A DNA stretch of 64,000 bases from Euglena gracilis. Taxonomy: Eukaryota > Euglenida > Euglenophyceae > Euglenales. The stretch is taken from positions 49,088,086 to 49,152,085 of the forward strand of contig CP154955.1 in assembly GCA_039621445.1 (NCBI GenBank), written 5' to 3'. The position numbers and the translations under genes are program-made. Under the pieces are notes generated by a model. The model saw only the letters and a list, made by a program, of their open reading frames with translations, was not told the origin of the DNA and searched no databases. Position 1 is the first letter of the stretch, and every line of letters starts with the position of its first letter. Below are positions 51,477-61,490 of the stretch, in pieces.

Positions 51477-51500
51477 GGATCGTAACCTAATCTGCTACCA
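51477..51500 (-). promoter_or_regulatory. Primer binding site for an initiator Met-type tRNA
   Basis: It abuts the 5' LTR without a gap; in sense it starts TGGTAGCAGATTAGGTTACG. It is complementary to a tRNA 3' end of the type GGATCGAAACC...TCTGCTACCA, as in animal and fungal initiator tRNAs, over 20 of about 24 positions including the T-loop side. Land-plant initiator tRNA would give TGGTATCAGAGC. Confidence 0.85.
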
Positions 51501-51809
51501 AGTGTACGTCTGATTCCCAATTCCCAATTCCCAAAAAGCCTTGGCTTTCGCCTTGGCGCACCTACTTGGGAACTAAAAATCAGAGTAACAGTAAAAACCC
51601 TTTTCCCACTTCCCAAGAAGCAAAGCACGGAGCAATGCAGGGAGGACGGACTGGAAATCCAAGTCCGGTCCAAGGAAAAGGAAGGAAAAGGTATAAGAAG
51701 AATACCACCTGTGGAGAGAGAAGGGGCACCCATTAGGAAATCCTAATAGGATCTGCTTCCATCCTTACTTCCTCAACGGAAGGGGACAGAAGCATACGCC
51801 TGGTACACA
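51501..51809 (-). repeat. 5' LTR
   Basis: Same length as the 3' LTR, with two differences. It is followed (in + coordinates) by the target duplication GTACC at 51810-51814. Confidence 0.95.
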
Positions 51810-51814
51810 GTACC
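51810..51814 (+). repeat. Target site duplication GTACC, right
   Basis: It is the partner of 35262-35266. DIRS-like copy 2 resumes here with GTACCCCCTTACAAGGCCCT, collinear with copy 1 at 31022. Confidence 0.9.
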
Positions 51815-53414
51815 CCCTTACAAGGCCCTGCAGGCCAGCATTCCCCATTGGGTCAAGGCAGGAGCCAGCACAGAGGTATTAAACCTGATAAGGGAAGGGG
51901 TCAGGGCAGATCTTCCCCTCGCCCCTCAGATGTCCTTAAAATTTCCCTTCAAAACTCCCCAAGAAATAATGACTGCCCAAAAAATTCTGAGGGAATACGA
52001 ATGTGCAGGAGCAACCAGGCAAATCCCCCCAGAGGAAGCAAAACATTTTGTCCCTTATTTTATCATTTCCAAACAGGAAGGGGGAAAGACAAAGGAAAGA
52101 CTAATTTCAGATTGTCGACAGTTAAATCAACATTTCACCCCCCAGAAGTTCAGACTGGAACACATGGGAAACATATTCCCATATCTCAGAAAGGGTTGGT
52201 TCTGTGGAAAAATAGATCTGAAAGATGCTTATTTCCATTTAAAGCTGCACAGCAGCCTGGAAAAGCATGTTTGCATGCAGGTGGGGGGGGGAAACTTGGC
52301 AATTTCAAGCTGCATGCTTTGGGTTAAGCAGCCTGCCACAAAAGTTTATGACTCTCATGAGAGTCTGGGAAAGGAAATGGAGGAAGGAAGGAAAGGTAGT
52401 TTTCATCTACCTGGACGACATTTTGCTGTTAGCCCCCAGCAAAAAGACAGCAGCCCATCATTTGGCAGAAATGAAAAAAGATCTTTTGCTGGCAGGTTTC
52501 AGAATAAACCTCCCCAAATCATGTCTGGAACCAACACAGGAAATAAAGCATTTGGGCCAGTGGATCAATTTGAAAAAGGCCAACTGGAAATTCCTCAGGA
52601 AAAACTAAAATCCCTAAGAAAGGAATTAGGAAAGGTGCTGACAGCACAAAAAATGAGCTGCAGAAAACTCAGCTCTATTGTAGTGCAAGTCAGAAGCTGT
52701 TTAGTTTCAATGCCTTTTCTCAGAATTCTGACAGATGAACTTTGCAAAATGGTGGATTTGCACACAAAGTGGGGTTGGGACCACACCCTAACCATTCCCA
52801 ATGGGGGTCAAAGATCAAATTGTGGAGTTAAAGGCATTTTTGCAGCCAGGTGTGGGCAGAGCCTTTCAATCCCAGGCCTCTCAAGAACTGTTCTCAGACA
52901 GGAGCACCTGGCAATGGGGGGGGCTGGACAAAAATTCAGGTCAAAAGGTCCAAGATTTCTGGAGGGACCTGCATGTCCTTCACATCAATCAAAAAGAATT
53001 GATGTCTGCAGAGGAAACTGTAAAGGCTTTGGCAAAACCAAAACAAACCATTGTTCTTCATGTGGACAGCCAGGTGGCAGTAAGTTATTTAACAAAATGG
53101 GGAGGCAAAAAGCCATACCTAAATTCCATCGTAAAACCCCTTCTGTACCATTGCCAAGAAAAGCAAATCAATTTGCAGGTGGTTTGGGTTCCCACAAAGG
53201 AACAATTGGCAGACTCCCTGACCAGGGAGCAAAAAGATCCAGGGGATTACACCCTGAACATGAACATTTTTCACAAGATTCTGAATTTTTTCAAGCACCA
53301 CATCACCCCAGAGGTGGACATGTTTTGCACACCCAGCAACAAAAAATTCCCCAAGTTCATTTGTTGATACCCCCACCAAGGGGCCTTGCTGGTGGATGCC
53401 TTGAAGGCAGATTT
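51815..53414 (+). pseudogene. RT and RNase H of DIRS-like copy 2, several frameshifts
   Basis: Homologous to 31027-32625. RT begins in one frame (LISDCRQLNQHFTPQKF, KIDLKDAYFHL). A G9 tract at ~52283 (G8 in copy 1) shifts to the frame with YLDD (52408-52419). A lost A at ~52572 shifts back, another change at ~52800 moves to the frame with RNase H (HVLHINQKEL, IVLHVDSQVAVSYL, VVWVPTKEQLADSLTR), and a TGA at 53365-53367 replaces an arginine codon of copy 1 just before the NPPW segment. All domains are recognisable, but no single product can be read. Confidence 0.88.
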
Positions 53415-53757
53415 AAGCAAAACCTTGCTGCCTGGCTGCCTGATTGACATTAATTGGCGCCACCATGATGTCGAAGCCCAGTGGGGTACAATCAACAGAC
53501 AATTCAGGTCTGGGTTTAGCATCAATCTCTGAACCCACTGGGGGATGATGCTCCAGGGAGGGTTGGCATAAACTGGGGGGAGACATTTTTCCACCATAAA
53601 ACCCCAGCCCCTCTGGTGCTGTGGGGTTTCCAGTGGGTGGTGTCCACCCCCCCCTCCTGCAGAATTTCTTTGGTCAGGGAATTCACCCCTTCACCCCTTT
53701 CTGAAGTCAAAGGTCTTTTGCCATCCAAAGACCACAACAAATGATTTTTGTGCCCAA
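53415..53757 (-). other. Inverted and rearranged recombinase/methyltransferase segments in copy 2
   Basis: Two blocks that are not adjacent in copy 1 stand here side by side in reverse orientation. 53415-~53578 is the complement of copy-1 32636-32795 (VYANPPWSIIPQW segment), and ~53580-53757 is the complement of copy-1 33507-33670 (LLWSLDGKRPLTSER to HSTRGAGVLWW). Forward order resumes at 53758 with the recombinase start, and the second block is missing from its normal place at 54451. The reverse-strand frame shows an uninterrupted HSTRGAG with G8 where copy 1 has G9. Confidence 0.88.
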
Positions 53758-54900
53758 CGGTCTGTTCACCAACTGCTGGGGGGAGGAGGTGCCCCCCCCC
53801 CAAGGTGGAATTTGGCCTGCTTGATTGTGTCAGGCAAATATTACAATCCCAGGAAGTTTCGATGTCCAGTATCGACACTTACATAAAAAATCTGGGGAAT
53901 GTAAAAAGATATGATTCAGCATTCAAGGCTTTGATGGGCCAATTGTTGCACAAAGGGGTGCCCCTGCAGGACTGCACAGTCCACAGGATGGCTGAGGCCA
54001 TCCTTGACCTGGCTGCCCACAGCCTCAACACTGCAAGAAATGCATATGCAGCACTTTTATCACTCCCAGGGTTTGGGTCATTGAGGTTTTCCCCTCTTTT
54101 GTCTCCATTGAAGAGGAAATGGAATTCCAATGTCTGCAAGTATGTCTATTTTTGGGACCCCACTGATTTCTTGGAGAACATCATCAGGAAATCCAAACCC
54201 CTCTCAGACCTATCTGTGAAAGAGCTCAGAAACAGGCTCATCATCTGTTGGAGGCTGTTGGCCCTCCACAGGGGGGTTGATTTAGCCAGGAAACAGCGAA
54301 AAATCAGTTTCGTAGGAGAAAAAAATTTCATTTTATTGCAAAGGAAAGGATGGCAGTGCCCAAGGTGGGAGGAGATTTTGGTTTTGCCACACACCCCCCT
54401 CATCAGCCCCTGGCATTTATTGAAAGAGTATGTGGGAAGGACGGCCCACATGCTGGTTTGCAAGTGGAAGAAGTCCAGCAGCTGGGTCAGTGGAAAAATT
54501 TTGGGGCCTTCCAAGCTCATTATTTGAGGCTGGGTGTCGTTTCAAAAATTCAAACAATTATGGCCCAAAGGGAGGTGCACAGTACCTCACCATCTCGCAG
54601 TGCGGAGCCCGAATGGTCTCGGACTCCCACGACAGAGGAAGGGGGAGGAAGGGACCAAGAGGGAGAAGCACAAGAAGATGGTGAGCCCAACCCTCCCACC
54701 CAAAAAATCAGCAGAAAAAGAAAGACATCCCAACCAGAAAGTGGACCCCCAACCAAGCAACCCCAGCCACCCACCCAGAAACACAGAAAGAGACCACCAT
54801 CCCCATCAGGGGGGGGGGGGGGGCCACCAAGCGACCATGGGAGGGGGGGGGGGGGCGGGGCCACGACGGTTCAGCTTCGCCAAGGTGTCGGACGCGGCCT
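53758..54900 (+). pseudogene. Tyrosine recombinase of DIRS-like copy 2, lacking the His-x-x-Arg block
   Basis: It matches copy-1 recombinase from GLLDCVRQILQSQEVSM through LALHRGVDLAR (first catalytic Arg) to KEYVGRTAHM, then jumps at ~54451 to LVCKWKK, which is off-frame reading of the Tyr-containing block. GLQVEEVQQLGQWKNFGAFQAHY with the nucleophile follows in the correct frame (~54457-54525). The missing block with His-x-x-Arg is present inverted at 53580-53757. Unlike copy 1 there is no TAA near the start. The C-terminal acidic tail and KISRKRK basic cluster are preserved. Confidence 0.85.
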
Positions 54901-55064
54901 CATCATCGCCAACTCCGGCAACAAAGGCGCAGTAAGAAGCACCCCCCGCGCACGCACAAACACACCAGAACAGAACAGCCGGCAAGGAAAGCAGGACCTC
55001 ACCACCTTCTTGTGCTTCGCCCTCTTGGTCCCTTCCTCCCCCTTCCTCTGTCGTGGGAGTCCGA
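54585..55064. repeat. 3'-terminal repeat block of DIRS-like copy 2
   Basis: 54585-54617 is the inverted start of the 5' terminal repeat; 54618-~54685 and 54998-55064 are the inverted arms; the inverted centre of the terminal repeat lies in between (~54909-55000). It corresponds to 33808-34287 in copy 1, including the G-tract-rich spacer. Confidence 0.85.
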
Positions 55065-55441
55065 AACCCCTCCGAACCACCAGCCCCCCCAGATTTCAAG
55101 TGGAGCTGGAGGCCAAGCAAAAAGCTATCAGGGCCATGGGGGCCAGAATTCTATACAAGGAGATGGAGGCCAGTTTTAATTTCAAGGCAAGCAAGGCAAG
55201 CCAAAAAATAAAGGGCGATGGCGGCCACAGGCGATTGGGCAATGGGGTCCAGGGGTGGTCCAACACCGGCCACCAGAAGGTACGGTAGGCTAAGGTACAC
55301 ACCTCATTAACATAAGCTTGAAAAGACCAAGGAGGATGCCCCAGAGGGGTATTGGAGGAAAAGGAGGTCAACACCCTCTATCATTACGTTACACCAATGG
55401 CAGGGGAAGATCAAAAACAGGGGGGGACCACCAGAGGCCCC
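55065..55441 (+). other. Gag-like remnant after copy 2, otherwise unassigned
   Basis: Directly after the right arm, AACCCCTCCGAACCACCAG and AGATTTCAA resemble the start of copy-2 gag region (34308-34345), and ATGGAGGCCAG/GCCATGGGGGCCAG units resemble its repeats. This suggests a third head-to-tail unit, soon lost. No reading frame is supported. Confidence 0.45.
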
Positions 55442-56038
55442 CTATTGTATGTCATCTGACAACACCAAGAACGAAGTGGAGGACCAGAGATTCGGTGAGC
55501 AGAGATGGAGAGAGTGCATGCACCCCCCCCTGTGTCTTTCCAAAATGAAATCCTTGGGGGCACTAAGGGTGAAATGTTTAGTACTCTGCAGTCCCTGATC
55601 ATTCTTCATTTTGTTGTTCCCCGTTCTGATTTTGAAATTAAAAATCATGGTATTAAGTGTTGGGTTTCTGACTCTCCCACTCTTTTTTCTTGAACCAGTT
55701 TCCTCGTAGTCCAGCAGAATTTTTCTGCTTGTTTCAGGTATAAATTGGCTCTGGTTTTTGGGTGGGTGGACAATTTTGGGTGCCTTACCCAGGGGGTTGG
55801 ATGCCATCTTTGATGAGTTGCTGGAGGTGAAAACCATTTCTTGGTTCGATGTTTTTGCGGATCCTTCGGCCTCGGCTTTTTGTTGAGGCGGCCGCCGGGC
55901 TTCGAAGCCAAACTTTTCAGTCTTTTTCTTTTTGTCCTTGGGCTTTTTCCATTGAACATTGAAATTCATTTTTTCTTCCAATTCTGGTTCTTGAATGCAC
56001 AGACAATTGGTATTTTTTTGTAGTCTTGACCAGTGCAT
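55442..56038 (-). pseudogene. 5' polyprotein fragment of DIRS-like family 2
   Basis: Reads MHWSRLQKNTNCLCIQ ... VQWKKPKDKKKKTEKFGFEARRPP, which aligns with MHWNNTTKKTNCLCMQ ... VQWKNPKDKRKTIEDFGFESRRPP of the better copy at 62740. After ~100 residues the similarity weakens, and RT motifs are not reached. A shared noncoding leader precedes it (56039-56340). Confidence 0.6.
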
Positions 56039-56340
56039 TGGTATGGGCTAAGAACCCTGTGTGTGAGATTGGGTTTGAAATTTGTGGGTTCGAGTGGGGA
56101 TTCTTGGGATAGTTTGGGGAAAATGGCAAATCCTACTGTGGAAAATTGGTCGGCCGGTCTTGAAAATTTCAAAGAATCGGCCCAGGTCACAAATTGAGTT
56201 CAGGCCTTCAAGCCGAACCATAATAATCTTTTCCCTAGGTTAATTCGACTGAAAACCAAAAAGTGGTATTTCAGTGACTTTCGGCCCCACTCAGGCAAGT
56301 TTTGGCCAATTTTTGGGTTAGGACCCCTTTACAGAGGGGC
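56039..56340 (-). repeat. Leader region shared with 62741-63045
   Basis: About 300 bases nearly identical to the region before the other family-2 copy, including CCTACTGTGGAAAATTGGTC and AAGCCGAACCATAATAATCT. It is noncoding in both. Similarity stops at ~56,340 and 63,045. Confidence 0.8.
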
Positions 56341-57560
56341 ATTTTTCTGCCACCACTGCAGGCTTTTTTGAAGTCTCTTGTGTAGGGGGGTCTCTGCCCA
56401 ATTTTCCTCCAAGGAATTTATTTCCCCAATAAGGTGGTTTTCTGAGGGTTGGGAAGGGGGTGTTGGACAACCAACACTTTCCAGTGAAAACTTTCGATGG
56501 ATCACATCCACCACATTTTCCCAGTCCCAGGCCTCTGGGAAGCTAAAATTTATTTGAAGGATGCGCATTTTCACATCCCAGTCAGACAGGCCCTAAGGCA
56601 AATGTTAAGACATCAAGGGGGGCAGACCTGGGAATTCCAGGCAGGCTGTTTCCGTCTGAATGCCATGCCCAAAATTTTCAGGGGAGTGATGAAAAAATTT
56701 GAAAAGCTTTGGAGATCATGTACCTGAACGACATTTTGAGGGTGGCTCCAACAAAAAATAATTTGCAAACTCATTTCAGCACAGTGGTCAGATATTTGCT
56801 GAAAGCATGGTTCAAAATTAATGTCCAAAAGTCCACCTTTCAGCCCACCCAAGTTGTAAATCAGCTTGAGTTTCAGCTCAACTTTCAAGAAGGAAAATCG
56901 CAAGAAATTTCAAGAAATCAAACAAGAAATTCAAGACAATAAAGAAGGAACTGGGAAAAACTATGAGAAAATATTTCATGTCAAAAAGGCAACTGGCTGC
57001 CATTTTGGGCCAGATAAGGTGCAATCTGATGGCCTGCCATTTTTAAGGGCTTTCACAGATTCACTGGTAAATTTTTGGTGACAAATTCCACAGCCCCCTG
57101 GAATCCAGAACATCACATTTCACAGCAAATGAAAGCCCAATTGAAGGAAATAAAAATTCTGCTGGATTCCTGTGGGGGAGACCCTTCCCCCAAACTGCAA
57201 CCAGAGAGTTAAACCCAGACAGCCCCCATGCCTGGGGGCGGGTGCACATCCTAACAGGCAAGATTGTGAAAGAATTTTTGGAGACAAGACTCTGTTTTGC
57301 ACATAAATGCAAAAGAGCTGTGGGCAGAAATAAACAGTGTAAAAATCCTCAGAAGACCAGGGGAAACAGTTTCCTTGTCAGCAGACAACCAGGTAATCTA
57401 CCATCACCTGACAAAAGGGGGAGGGGGCAGAAGGGACCCCTTCACTTCCATTCTGAGACTGCCTTTCAAATTGTGTATGGAGGACAACACAAACCTTTAA
57501 GTAAAGTGGGTCCCTCACAACATAAACCTTCAAGCAAAGTGCGGAGCCCGAGGTGTCACG
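56341..57560 (+). pseudogene. Decayed DIRS-like RT/RNase H, plus strand
   Basis: Recognisable are MDHIHHIFPVP ... AKIYLKDAHFHIPV (first RT motif), WEFQAGCFRLNAMPKIF, then MYLNDILRVAP at ~56,720 with YLND in place of YLDD, so a catalytic Asp is lost. Further on, LHINAKELWAEINSVKIL and VSLSADNQVIYHHLTKGGGG show RNase H remnants. The frames are shifted several times. It stands head-to-head with the minus-strand fragment 55442-56340. Confidence 0.75.
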
Positions 57561-59409
57561 TCGGGTTTTCAGACCCAAACCGCCGCGCCACGGCCGCCCC
57601 CACCCCCCCGCCCCCCGCCCAAGGTCGGGATAGAAGCGAAAACTTTTATGAGCAAGGGGTTTTGCAGACAAACGTGATTTCTTAGGGCCGGGTCGAGCTC
57701 GCAAGCCCTCTTTGCCCGGCGTGCCGTCCCCCCTTTGAGTGTGTGTAAGTCACCTTCGGCACTCGCTTTACCCCTGTGAGGCCTTCTTTTTCAATGAAAT
57801 TAGGGGGAGGGGCATTTTCCAAGGAACAAAATTGCTGGCAGTGCTTGGCTTTAAAATACACGCCCCTACCCCTTCGTTGAAAACATCAAAAGCTTCTTGG
57901 GCAGAAAAGACTAAGCATTTGGGGGAACCCACCGATTCACCTCCGGAAGAGTGGGCCGAAAAGCATGGCCAGGGAGGACCAGAGGGACCAGAGACGAGAG
58001 GGAGAGGCAAAAGAGGGGGGTGAGTCGAGTCGCGTCCGCACACGTCCCGCATTTGTTATTGCCTCTGTTCGCTCGTGTTAACGCGGGACGCCCACCCCGT
58101 GCTCCCTCCCCGTAGGGGGAAACCCGGGATTGACCTCCGGAGGCGTAGGATCTTTATTTCCCACCTCAGTTTCAGGGGATCCAAACTAAACTCGAATCCC
58201 TTCAGGACCTTCTCTGGGTTCACTTTTGGGTAAAACCAGGGTGGGCTCAGGTCCCTGATTCCTACCCAACCCCATTGTCATGTCCAGGGGGGGATATAAC
58301 TCTCAGCCCTCTGGACTTTTTCCCAATCCCACACCAACACTCCCGCAAGAAACATTTCTAGACTGTTTCTGGATATATCCAAGGTCTGGGTTGGAAAAAA
58401 AATCTAAACAAACAGGCAAAACAACCTGACTTCGCAACCAACAAAACAAAGGTGATGGACGTTCACGGTTGACCGTTCAGCCAATGAACGTTACCGCAGT
58501 TTCAACTTCTGACAATGTCTTTGGTTGAATTGCTTGACTTCTTTCAATGATATTTCATAGTCCAAGAATCTTGACAACTTGCATCTTTGAGAAACTTAGG
58601 AAACTGGGAAACCCACTGTGGAAAGTGGAAGATGAATACAAATGTGCAGACCGCGGGCAACTCAATGAGAATATGAGCAATGCCCAACCCCCACCTCCCA
58701 ATACTGCCCACTGCCATTTTTTACACTTATGCATGTGCTGACTGGGTTATTGGAAGGTTACTAATTAGGAATGGCTACAGATTAGGATAGGAGCCTATGC
58801 CAAGGCACTCCCTACCTTTGGCGTCTTCATCCGCCTGTCCCCCAGGTCCCACACTCTGGAAAATTATTCTGGCCATTATTCCGTATGTGAGAACCCAACT
58901 TTCATCCTTGAAGAAAAATCAAAAGTGCAAAGATATTTCTCCCCTGTCATTCCAGGTCAGCCACAGGGTCACACACTGGCTCGCACAGGCTTGCAAAGAA
59001 ACGGTAATTCACCTTTAGGGAGGCGCAGGGGCTATGTGCGGTCATAGCGACTCCTCGCACACCCCCCTTTTTAGCGCTCAGACAGACCTTGAATCCCCCC
59101 CGTGGGGATTCCAAGAGGCACATTTCTTCCGCCTCGGCAGGGAGCACCCAAAGGCCCCCCCCCAAAAAACTCAGGAGGGGCGGGACTATTTCTCCTCACT
59201 CTTCACATTGTTCGCTGGATGAGCGGACTTACCACTGGAAGCCCAACCCGCCTTCAGCGGAGTGGGTGTTTTTCCCGCTGGTTTCCCGGACCCCCCCACA
59301 CTCGTTACCAAATTTTTCGGGGATGAAGGGCGTGTTTCGGACTGTTCGTGATTATTTCGCCTTTAAGAGTTTTGCGTCCTGTAAAATCTTCGATAAAAGT
59401 TTTTTGAGT
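57561..59409. other. Unassigned stretch between DIRS-like fragments
   Basis: A GC-rich block lies at 57560-57740 and 58020-58130, with mixed sequence elsewhere. I checked it for rRNA- or tRNA-like structure and saw none. Frames are short and without domain. Confidence 0.4.
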
Positions 59410-59463
59410 ACTCCCGGGAAGTCTGACCAGGGGGGAAATTGCAATGAGGGCGGAGCACAAGAG
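59410..59463 (-). repeat. Inverted arm at the 3' end of family-2 element (outer)
   Basis: ACTCCCGGGAAGTCTGACCA ... GAGGGCGGAGCACAAGAG is complementary to 59690-59743. It has the same place and the same GAGGGCG-AGCACAAGA core as the arms of family 1. Confidence 0.8.
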
Positions 59464-59559
59464 GGGTGTGAGATCCTGCTTTTGTGTGCCGGCTGTTTTG
59501 TTGTTTGTGTTCTTTTTGGGCGGGGTGCTTCTTACTGCGATTTTGGTGCCGGAGTTGGC

Positions 59560-60909
59560 GATGATGTGCTCTCCGACACCGACTTGGCGAAGGTGAACCG
59601 CAGGGGCTCCCCGGCCTGTGTGTGTGGGCGTCCCCCCCCCCTGAGGAGGATGCTTTCCTTTTACGGGTGGGTTGGGTGGGCTCACCCCCCTCTTGTGCTC
59701 CGCCCTCATGGTCATTTCCTCCCTGGTCAGACTTCCCGGGAGTATTCGACAATTCGGGCTTCACACACTCTGGGGGTGTGACTTTGTGCACTACCCCCCT
59801 TTTCAAGTTTTTTCGTTGCAGAATCCATCGCCCCCATGCGTAAGTAATGGCTGAAAAATCTGTGGCATTTTTCCACTGCCCAAGTTCACACACCTCCAAA
59901 CTGGACAATCCCAACTTTTTGTACGTCAAAACCCCTGCCCCCCTGGTGCTGTGGGCTTTCCAGTGGGAAATGGGAATGCCAAAAGTGTCCAACAACTCCT
60001 TTGTCAAAGAGTTGATTCTGTTGGACGTCAAGGGTTTCTTGCCATCCAAACTCCACAACAAAGGGGCACCCTGGAGGATGAAAGATGTTCTTTTCACATA
60101 TTCTCTCATCAAATGATATGGACTCAGAGATGGAATGGAATCAATCTTCAACACCTGCTCCCACTTTGGTGAAAGCCAACCCTTTCTCCTGACCAAGATG
60201 AAAATTTTTGCCCCACCACTGAAATGGTCCTCTGTGATCTGGCCAGGTCCACCCCCCTGTGAAGAGCCAAAAGTCTGAAAGACAGAATGATTCTCCACCT
60301 CAACTCCATAAGGGACATGTCAGAGATCCTTGTTTTGCTCTGCAATTTTTTCAAAATGGGCAATGGGTCCCAAAAAGAAGCATACCTCTGAACTGAACGA
60401 TTCCATTCCTTTTTTACTTTTGTCAGTAGAGGGTGAAATCTGATGGACTCCAACCCAGGTAAATACTGCAGGGAGGCATACGCACATCGAGCATCAGCCT
60501 GTGAAAGTTTGTGTAGGTCCAACAGCGCAGTGGTCAGCTCCATCCTGGAGACTTGCAAGGGCTCCAATCCTTTCTGTTGTAAAATAAAAAACAGTTTTCT
60601 GAATGCACTGTCATAACGCTTCAGGGGTCCCAAACTCCTCAGGACATTTTCGATGTCTTGATGTGGAATTTCTTGCTGTTCCAAAAGGAACCTGATACCA
60701 CTGTGCAATCCAGGGGCCACTTTTGGCTCTGGCATTGATTGCCCCCAACAATTCCTGAACATGCCTTCCCTGGGGGGTAAGACCAACATTCTTGTCCCTT
60801 GTAGTGACATTTTGATTAATACGGGCCACCATGGACTCGAAACCCACATGGGTGTCACCAAAAGGCATTTAACCTGTTTGTTCAGTCTCAGGGTGGTTGA
60901 CATAAACAT
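59560..60909 (-). pseudogene. Tyrosine recombinase of family 2, one frameshift
   Basis: The first part reads LLVTPMWVSSPWWPVL (end of the methyltransferase-like region), then without a frame change KRYDSAFRKLF and LALHRGVDLARSQRTISVVG (first catalytic Arg). Near 60,200 the frame shifts. The second part reads LLWSLDGKKPLTSNRINSL, HSTRGAGVL (His-x-x-Arg) and LGQWKNATDFSAITYAWGR with the probable nucleophile Tyr. The acidic tail ends in a PTRKRKAS basic cluster, as in family 1. It shows that methyltransferase-like domain and recombinase can share one frame. Confidence 0.82.
59690..59743 (-). repeat. Inverted arm at the 3' end of family-2 element (inner)
   Basis: Partner of 59410-59463. The ~226 bases between include a GTGCCGGCTGTTTTGTT and GGTGCTTCTTACTGCGA segment that matches the terminal repeat of family 1. 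Confidence 0.8.
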
Positions 60910-61490
60910 CTTGGACTGAAGTCAGATCGCATTTCAATGCATCCATCAGAAAAGCCTGGTGGTGGGGCCATCTGGCCACAAATTTTGGAATTTTGCATTT
61001 CCTGGAGATGCAAACATGTCTGTGTTTGGAGCAATGTCTTTTCTGAAAAACTGCAGAATTTGGGTGAACAGGCTTGGGCACAGGGTATAATCCCCCCTGT
61101 CCTGATCCCACATTGTGAGGGGGTCTGCCAACATTTCTGCTGAAGGAACCCACTGGACCTGCAGTTGAACTTGGTTTTCCCAAAACCAACGAAACAGGGG
61201 CCCTAAGATCTGATTGAGGTGTCGTTTTCTTCCTCCCCATTTAGTGAGGCAACTCAGTGCCACTTGATTGTCCACGTTTAACAGCACCGTTTCCACAGGT
61301 TTGGCAAAGGCTTTTACTGTCTGAATTGCTGCCATCAGCTCTGTCACATTTATATGTAAACAATTTTCTCCCTCCAGAACTCTTGGATGATTTGATTTTG
61401 GGAGGAGTCCACTCCCCCCCATGCCCACGCGGAGGAGTCTGAATGGAGCACCCTTTTTGCCTGTTGTAGGGAAGGTCTGCCAAGGCCTGG
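60869..61490 (-). pseudogene. RNase H and methyltransferase-like remnant, family 2
   Basis: RNase H: LHINVTELMAAIQTVKAF, ETVLLNVDNQVALSCL, VQWVPSAEMLADPLT. Then DMFASPGNAKFQNLWPDGP; the frame changes and reads DALKCDLTSVQDVYVNHPE, where family 1 has VYANPPW. So the NPPW motif is lost or shifted here. Confidence 0.78.

Larger units (their letters stand above)
35267..51809 (-). mobile_element. Complete Ty3/gypsy chromodomain LTR retrotransposon, 16.5 kb
   Basis: Two LTRs of 309 bp, a 5-bp duplication, primer site next to the 5' LTR, polypurine tract next to the 3' LTR, and in sense order: coiled-coil gag region, zinc-knuckle gag, protease, RT, RNase H, integrase with GPY/F and chromodomain, then an extra coding region of ~1,840 codons. 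That is about twice the length of ordinary Ty3/gypsy elements; the surplus is the long N-terminal gag part and the extra region. The LTRs differ at two of 309 positions, so insertion is recent. Unlike the surrounding DNA it has almost no long C/G tracts but many short hairpins. Confidence 0.95.
34288..55067 (+). mobile_element. DIRS-like retrotransposon copy 2, split by the Ty3/gypsy insertion
   Basis: The 5' part is 34288-35266 and the 3' part 51810-55067; both read on from each other across the insertion with the 5-bp duplication GTACC. It is the same family as copy 1, with the same gene order and 3' terminal arms. It has no 5' terminal repeat between copy 1 and its gag. The RT/RNase H frames are shifted at least four times, a TGA stands in the methyltransferase-like domain, and the segment 53415-53757 is rearranged and inverted. 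It is therefore dead as assembled. Confidence 0.85.

Noticed and set aside
51413-51500. tRNA gene, because of tRNA 3'-end-like sequence ending CTGCTACCA
   Set aside because: Only the 3' end is present, with CCA encoded and an LTR next to it; this is a primer binding site.
57560-58140. rRNA or tRNA fragment in the GC-rich block
   Set aside because: No conserved rRNA core sequence or cloverleaf was recognised.
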